Positions 60,567 through 64,000 of a stretch of 64,000 nt of DNA are shown here, piece by piece. How positions within the stretch are numbered: position 1 is the stretch's first letter; each line of letters begins with the position of its first letter. The position numbers and the translations under genes are program-made. Where the stretch lies: positions 14,323 through 78,322 of the forward strand of contig CAYLLE010000003.1 of the NCBI GenBank assembly GCA_964384485.1, in the 5' to 3' direction. A model generated the notes under the pieces. The model saw only the letters and a list, made by a program, of their open reading frames with translations, searched no databases and was not told the origin of the DNA. The DNA is from CAYLLE01 sp964384485. GTDB lineage: Bacteria > Spirochaetota > Spirochaetia > CAYLLE01.

Positions 60567-61006
60567 TGAATAAAATAAAAATTCTTGCAATCTGTATCCA
60601 CAACAGCGCCCGCAGTCAAATGACTGAAGAATATCTCAACAAGTACGGCAGAGACATTCTCGAAGCGGAGAGCGCGGGTATCGAACCGGGAACAATCAAT
60701 CCGGTGGTCGCGGAACTCCTAAAGGAGGACGGAATAAATATCTCCGGCAAGGAGACCCGGAGCACCGCCTCTCTTCATGCAGCAGGCGCTTCCTACGATT
60801 ACGTGATCGCGGTATGCGATCCGGAAGCATCCGAAAAATGCCCCCTTTTCCCTGCTGAAAAAAAGCGGTACCACTGGCCTTTTCCTGATCCTTCAAAGGC
60901 TGAAGGTACCATGGAAGAGAAGAAAGAATACATCCGGCCCATTCGGGAACAGATTAAGGAAAAGGTACAGGATCTCGTTGATGATCTGAGGCGGAACCAT
61001 GACTGA
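60563..61006 (+). CDS. arsC: Arsenate reductase ArsC (LMW-phosphatase type)
   Basis: A 147-aa ArsC. P-loop CIHNSARS (CX5R), redox Cys pair in AVCDPEASEKCPLFP, and HWPFPDPSKAEGT near the active site; these are the three-Cys hallmarks of thioredoxin-dependent arsenate reductases. A good AGGAGA precedes the adjacent ATGs at 60563 and 60566; the first overlaps the fusion gene stop. It is a second copy beside the fused ArsC, which may have specialised. It reduces arsenate to arsenite for the Acr3 pump. Confidence 0.93.
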   Translation: MMNKIKILAICIHNSARSQMTEEYLNKYGRDILEAESAGIEPGTINPVVAELLKEDGINISGKETRSTASLHAAGASYDYVIAVCDPEASEKCPLFPAEKKRYHWPFPDPSKAEGTMEEKKEYIRPIREQIKEKVQDLVDDLRRNHD

Positions 61007-62078
61007 ATCACCTAACACAAATACCAGAAAACTCGGGGTCTTTGACCGTTTCTTAAGCCTCTGGGTAGCCCTGTGTATCGCCTTGGGCGTCGCGGTGGGT
61101 ATCTATCTTCCCGGAATCCCGGACGCTTTGAGCAGATTTGAATACGCCAGCGTCTCCATCCCGGTAGCGGTCCTGATATGGCTTATGATCTTTCCGATGA
61201 TGCTGAAGATCGACCTCCGGAGTATCATCCAGGCCGGGAAACGGCCGAAAGGATTAGCGGTAACGTTGGTGATGAATTGGCTGGTAAAACCCTTCACCAT
61301 GTACGGAATCGCGTGGTTCTTCTTCCGGGTCGTATTTGCTCCGTTTCTCTCCGGAACAGAGGCCGCGGAATACACCGCCGGAGCCGTTCTCCTGGGAGCC
61401 GCGCCATGTACCGCCATGGTCTTCGTATGGAGTTATCTGACTCGGGGAAACGCGGGCTACACGCTGATTCAGGTAGCGGTTAATGATCTGGTTCTCGTTT
61501 TTGCCTATGCTCCTATTGTCATGCTGCTCCTTTCCATCAGCAACGTCCAGGTGCCCGCGGATACTGTTTTGTTTTCGGTTCTGTTCTTTGTGGTGATTCC
61601 CCTGACCGCCGCTTCTCTGGTCCGCGGCCTGGTTATTCGGAAAAAAGGAGCGGAGTGGTTCAACACCCGATTCCTTCCGAGTACCGGCAAGATCACTCCG
61701 GTGGGGCTCCTCATCACTCTGGTTATTATTTTCTCATTTCAGGGAAAAACCATCGTCAACAATCTGGCGCATATCGGTATCATCGCGGTTCCATTGATAA
61801 TCCAGACACTCCTGATTTTTGGCCTGGCGTACCTCTGGGCATACAAATGGAAAATCGAGCACTGTGTGGCCGCTCCCGCTTCACTGATAGGGGCGAGTAA
61901 TTTCTTCGAACTCGCCGTGGCGGTGGCTATCGGTCTGTTCGGACTTTCTTCCGGCGCCGTCCTGGCTACCGTAGTCGGGGTGCTGGTTGAAGTACCGGTA
62001 ATGCTGCTCCTGGTGCGTATCGCCAACGCTACCCGGGACAAGTGGCAGAAAAAACCCGGAATGGCTCAGTGCGGGTAA
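60999..62078 (+). CDS. acr3: Acr3-type arsenite efflux permease
   Basis: A 359-aa inner-membrane carrier of the bile acid/arsenite transporter superfamily with ten helices. The essential Cys137 is present in LLGAAPCTAMVFVWS, and the conserved Glu region is near GASNFFELAVAVAIGLFG. It exports arsenite (possibly antimonite) using the proton motive force. The ATG overlaps arsC by 8 bp, closing a compact arsRC-arsC-acr3 operon. Confidence 0.94.
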   Translation: MTESPNTNTRKLGVFDRFLSLWVALCIALGVAVGIYLPGIPDALSRFEYASVSIPVAVLIWLMIFPMMLKIDLRSIIQAGKRPKGLAVTLVMNWLVKPFTMYGIAWFFFRVVFAPFLSGTEAAEYTAGAVLLGAAPCTAMVFVWSYLTRGNAGYTLIQVAVNDLVLVFAYAPIVMLLLSISNVQVPADTVLFSVLFFVVIPLTAASLVRGLVIRKKGAEWFNTRFLPSTGKITPVGLLITLVIIFSFQGKTIVNNLAHIGIIAVPLIIQTLLIFGLAYLWAYKWKIEHCVAAPASLIGASNFFELAVAVAIGLFGLSSGAVLATVVGVLVEVPVMLLLVRIANATRDKWQKKPGMAQCG

Positions 62079-62118
62079 CCGTATACACGAAGGCTTTGAT
62101 CGTATAAAATAACAGACG

Positions 62119-62841
62119 ATGGATTTTATAGATTTTAATACGAAGGAAACGGCCAATTACCTGTTCCACTACCGGGCCGGTTCATTCGCCGAAGTAAATA
62201 TTGAAGCTATTTCCTCGAAACAGGAGTATTGCAGGCAATATATCCTCCAGGTGTTGAACGTACAGCCGGATTTGCGGATAAAATATTACCTCTTTGATAA
62301 CGCCGAAGAGGTCGGAAATGCCTACGGCGACAGCGATTCATGCAACGGTTTCTGCAGGGTCCCCGATTCTGTCTACGCGGTCTTCTCTCCGTCTCTGCAA
62401 TGTACAGGATTTCACGAAGACGCGCATCTGCTGTCATATGCCGCCCTGGGCAGGCCCGAACCGGCGTTTATCCGGGAAGGCCTGGCTATGTTCTTTGACC
62501 GGACCTGGCACGGATTTGCCAATATTGCCTGGACGAAATTATACCTGGATACCGGTGTACTCGATGGTGTTGATCAGCTGCATCGGGATGAAGCATTCTT
62601 TGATATTCCTGACGGGCTATCCTACCCGGCAGCAGGAGCGTACACCGAATTTCTCATATCCCTCTACGGAATTGAGACATACAAATTATTCTATGCCGCC
62701 TGGAACACTACCGGAGAAGATCCCTATGGAGTGTTTGATAAATCCGCGGAAACATTATCCGCGGATTTTCTGAAATGGATCCAGTCCCTGAACATTATTA
62801 CCGGCCACTTAGCCGAACGGACGGAAGCAGAATATTTATAA
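62119..62841 (+). CDS. Putative gluzincin-type metalloprotease-like protein
   Basis: A 240-aa cytoplasmic protein with HEDAH at residues 99-103 (His99, Glu100, His103) and a downstream Glu120 in FIREGLAMFF, the arrangement of zinc gluzincins and the peptidase MA-like group. There is no signal peptide or membrane span. It has eight or so Cys and an acidic composition. The substrate is unknown. It lies 40 bp after acr3 and 18 bp before the URO-D-like gene; TATAAA at 62103-62108 suggests its own promoter. It need not be arsenic-related. Confidence 0.7.
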   Translation: MDFIDFNTKETANYLFHYRAGSFAEVNIEAISSKQEYCRQYILQVLNVQPDLRIKYYLFDNAEEVGNAYGDSDSCNGFCRVPDSVYAVFSPSLQCTGFHEDAHLLSYAALGRPEPAFIREGLAMFFDRTWHGFANIAWTKLYLDTGVLDGVDQLHRDEAFFDIPDGLSYPAAGAYTEFLISLYGIETYKLFYAAWNTTGEDPYGVFDKSAETLSADFLKWIQSLNIITGHLAERTEAEYL

Positions 62842-62859
62842 CCGAGGGAGGAATCGATT

Positions 62860-63918
62860 ATGAAAAAAGAAAACATGACCCCGAGAGAACGGGTACGGGC
62901 GGTGATGAAGGGAGAAACTCCCGACCGGATTCCCATGGATTACTGGGCTACCGGAGAAGCCACCGCGAAACTGATGAAACATATAGGCGTATCCTCGGAA
63001 GACGAACTATATAAAAAACTTCACATTGATAAGATCAGAAATGTCGGACCCGATTACAAAGGCCCTCCGGTAAGCAAAGAGGAAAACGTTTTCGGGTGCA
63101 AATTCGAAACGGTAAAATATGAGGACGGAACTTATCGGGAATGTGTATTTAATCCGCTTAAGGATTATCAATCTATAGAAGAAATTGAAAAAAACTATAC
63201 CTGGCCGGAGAGCGATTGGTGGGATTTTTCAAGGCTTAAAGATAAGGTCGAGCCCCTCGGGGATTACCCGATTACTGCCGGGGGATCTGAACCCTTCCTT
63301 CAATACTGTCAGCTTCGGGGAATGGAGCAGGCATATATGGATATGGCTCTGAACCCGGAGATTGTTCATTACGGGCTGGATAAACTGTACGGTCTGGCTT
63401 ATGAAAGTACGCGGAGAATATTTGAAGAGATTCCCGGGCGGGTGGATTTCTCCTATGTGGCAGAGGACATGGGATCCCAGACCGACCTTCTCTTCTCACC
63501 AGCCCAGATTGAGGAGTTTTTCATTCCCTGGATGAAAAAGATGATGGATCTGATCCATCAGAACGGAGGATATGTGTTTCATCATTCAGACGGTTCCATC
63601 AGAAAAATCCTTCCCCGGATGATCGAAACAGGAATTGATGTGTTGAACCCGATTCAATGGCGCTGTAAAGGAATGGAACGGGAAGCCCTTAAACGGGACT
63701 TCGGAGGTCAGGTTGTTTTTCACGGCGGCATGGATAACCAGGAGACCCTTCCCTTCGGGACAGCCGAAGACGTGAGGAAAGAGGTATTGTACAACCTGAA
63801 TGTCCTGGGGAAGGACGGCGGATATATACTGGCTCCGTGCCATAACATCCAGGTGGTAAGTCCCGCCGAAAATCTGGTGACGCTTTACGAAACGGGATAT
63901 CAGGAAGGCTGGTCATAA
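62860..63918 (+). CDS. Uroporphyrinogen decarboxylase-family protein (methyltransferase-like)
   Basis: A 352-aa URO-D superfamily barrel starting MTPRERVRAVMKGETPDRIP after a GGGAGG site. The motifs VFHHSDGSIRKILP, FHGGMDNQETLPFGT and YILAPCHNIQ align with the paralogue at 19265 (HSCGD, FHGGLSTQRTLPYGT, FAPAHAVEG). Here the second Cys ligand of the MtaA-type site is Asp, while the third position keeps Cys. The zinc site is thus altered in the opposite way from the paralogue. Haem synthesis is unlikely; corrinoid-linked methyl transfer is possible but unproven, though a B12 importer is encoded nearby. Confidence 0.78.
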   Translation: MKKENMTPRERVRAVMKGETPDRIPMDYWATGEATAKLMKHIGVSSEDELYKKLHIDKIRNVGPDYKGPPVSKEENVFGCKFETVKYEDGTYRECVFNPLKDYQSIEEIEKNYTWPESDWWDFSRLKDKVEPLGDYPITAGGSEPFLQYCQLRGMEQAYMDMALNPEIVHYGLDKLYGLAYESTRRIFEEIPGRVDFSYVAEDMGSQTDLLFSPAQIEEFFIPWMKKMMDLIHQNGGYVFHHSDGSIRKILPRMIETGIDVLNPIQWRCKGMEREALKRDFGGQVVFHGGMDNQETLPFGTAEDVRKEVLYNLNVLGKDGGYILAPCHNIQVVSPAENLVTLYETGYQEGWS

Positions 63919-63946
63919 AATATATTTTAAAATACTGCCGTTAAAA

Positions 63947-64000
63947 CAGCAAATCCCGGTCAACTCCTTTTGTGATTGAGAAGCGGCCATAATTTCATAT
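63947..64000. mobile_element. MITE-like element cut by the right window edge
   Basis: Starts CAGCAAATCCCGGTCAAC, and its first ~50 bp are about three-quarters identical to the element at 46645 (shared AAATCCCGGTCAA, TGTGAT and AGAAGC). It lies 28 bp after a stop codon. The right end and flanking repeat are outside the window. Confidence 0.55.

Overview
The window reads like the chromosome of a free-living, probably anaerobic, spirochaete-type bacterium. This is an inference from the gene set, not from a marker gene: abundant chemotaxis and PP2C/STAS signalling, several lipoproteins with relaxed lipoboxes, a RarA with a long fused C-terminal domain, URO-D-like proteins, and a base composition near 50% GC. 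No tRNA, rRNA, CRISPR array, prophage or intact insertion sequence was seen. The only ribosomal gene is a lone rpsD.

Layout. 1-3.6 kb: a 5'-truncated sugar transferase, a CaCA exchanger, and a decayed GGDEF-EAL gene. 3.6-5.6 kb: a GHL6-type glycoside hydrolase. 5.6-12.1 kb (minus): a compact chemosensory operon (Cache MCP, STAS, CheA, REC-REC-HD-GYP, REC) that probably feeds c-di-GMP hydrolysis; a good sigma-54 promoter lies in front of the MCP. 12.3-17.8 kb (minus): a MutS-like ATPase, a REC-PAS-histidine kinase and an NtrC-type sigma-54 activator, translationally coupled. 17.9-31 kb: GH1 beta-glucosidase, URO-D-like protein, small exported protein, YihY, rpsD with a long leader, DEAD-box helicase, an EF-hand-like membrane protein, MsrB, a coiled-coil protein, and a SpoIIE phosphatase/STAS pair. 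31.5-37.7 kb: PQQ-propeller lipoprotein, a large exported protein and rarA. 37.7-46.5 kb (minus): an exported operon of lipoprotein, clostripain-like lipoprotein without its catalytic Cys, a 1,960-codon RHS protein split by one in-frame TAA and ending in a C39-like peptidase tip, and a SUMF1-fold protein. 46.7-51.3 kb: two divergent TetR regulators, an ABC exporter and a 38-aa membrane protein. 51.5-54.3 kb: Nudix, membrane LuxR regulator and lipoprotein. 54.3-58.7 kb (minus): btuFCD behind a cobalamin riboswitch, plus a radical SAM gene. 58.8-63.9 kb: a membrane protein, an arsenic operon (ArsR-ArsC fusion, ArsC, Acr3), an HExxH protein and a second URO-D-like protein.

Three things cut across the window. 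First, a family of short MITE-like elements with CAGCAA-type ends; three complete copies (37, 43 and 115 bp) have perfect 9-bp direct flanks, and a second subfamily occurs near 46.7 kb and at the right edge. Second, several genes appear leaderless: canonical promoters place the -10 box 5-7 nt before the start codon with no Shine-Dalgarno (msrB, arsRC, one tetR, the Nudix gene, the EF-hand-like gene). Third, clear regulatory palindromes: three TetR operators at an exact 16-bp pitch plus a fourth over the divergent promoter, and an ArsR operator centred on its -10 box.
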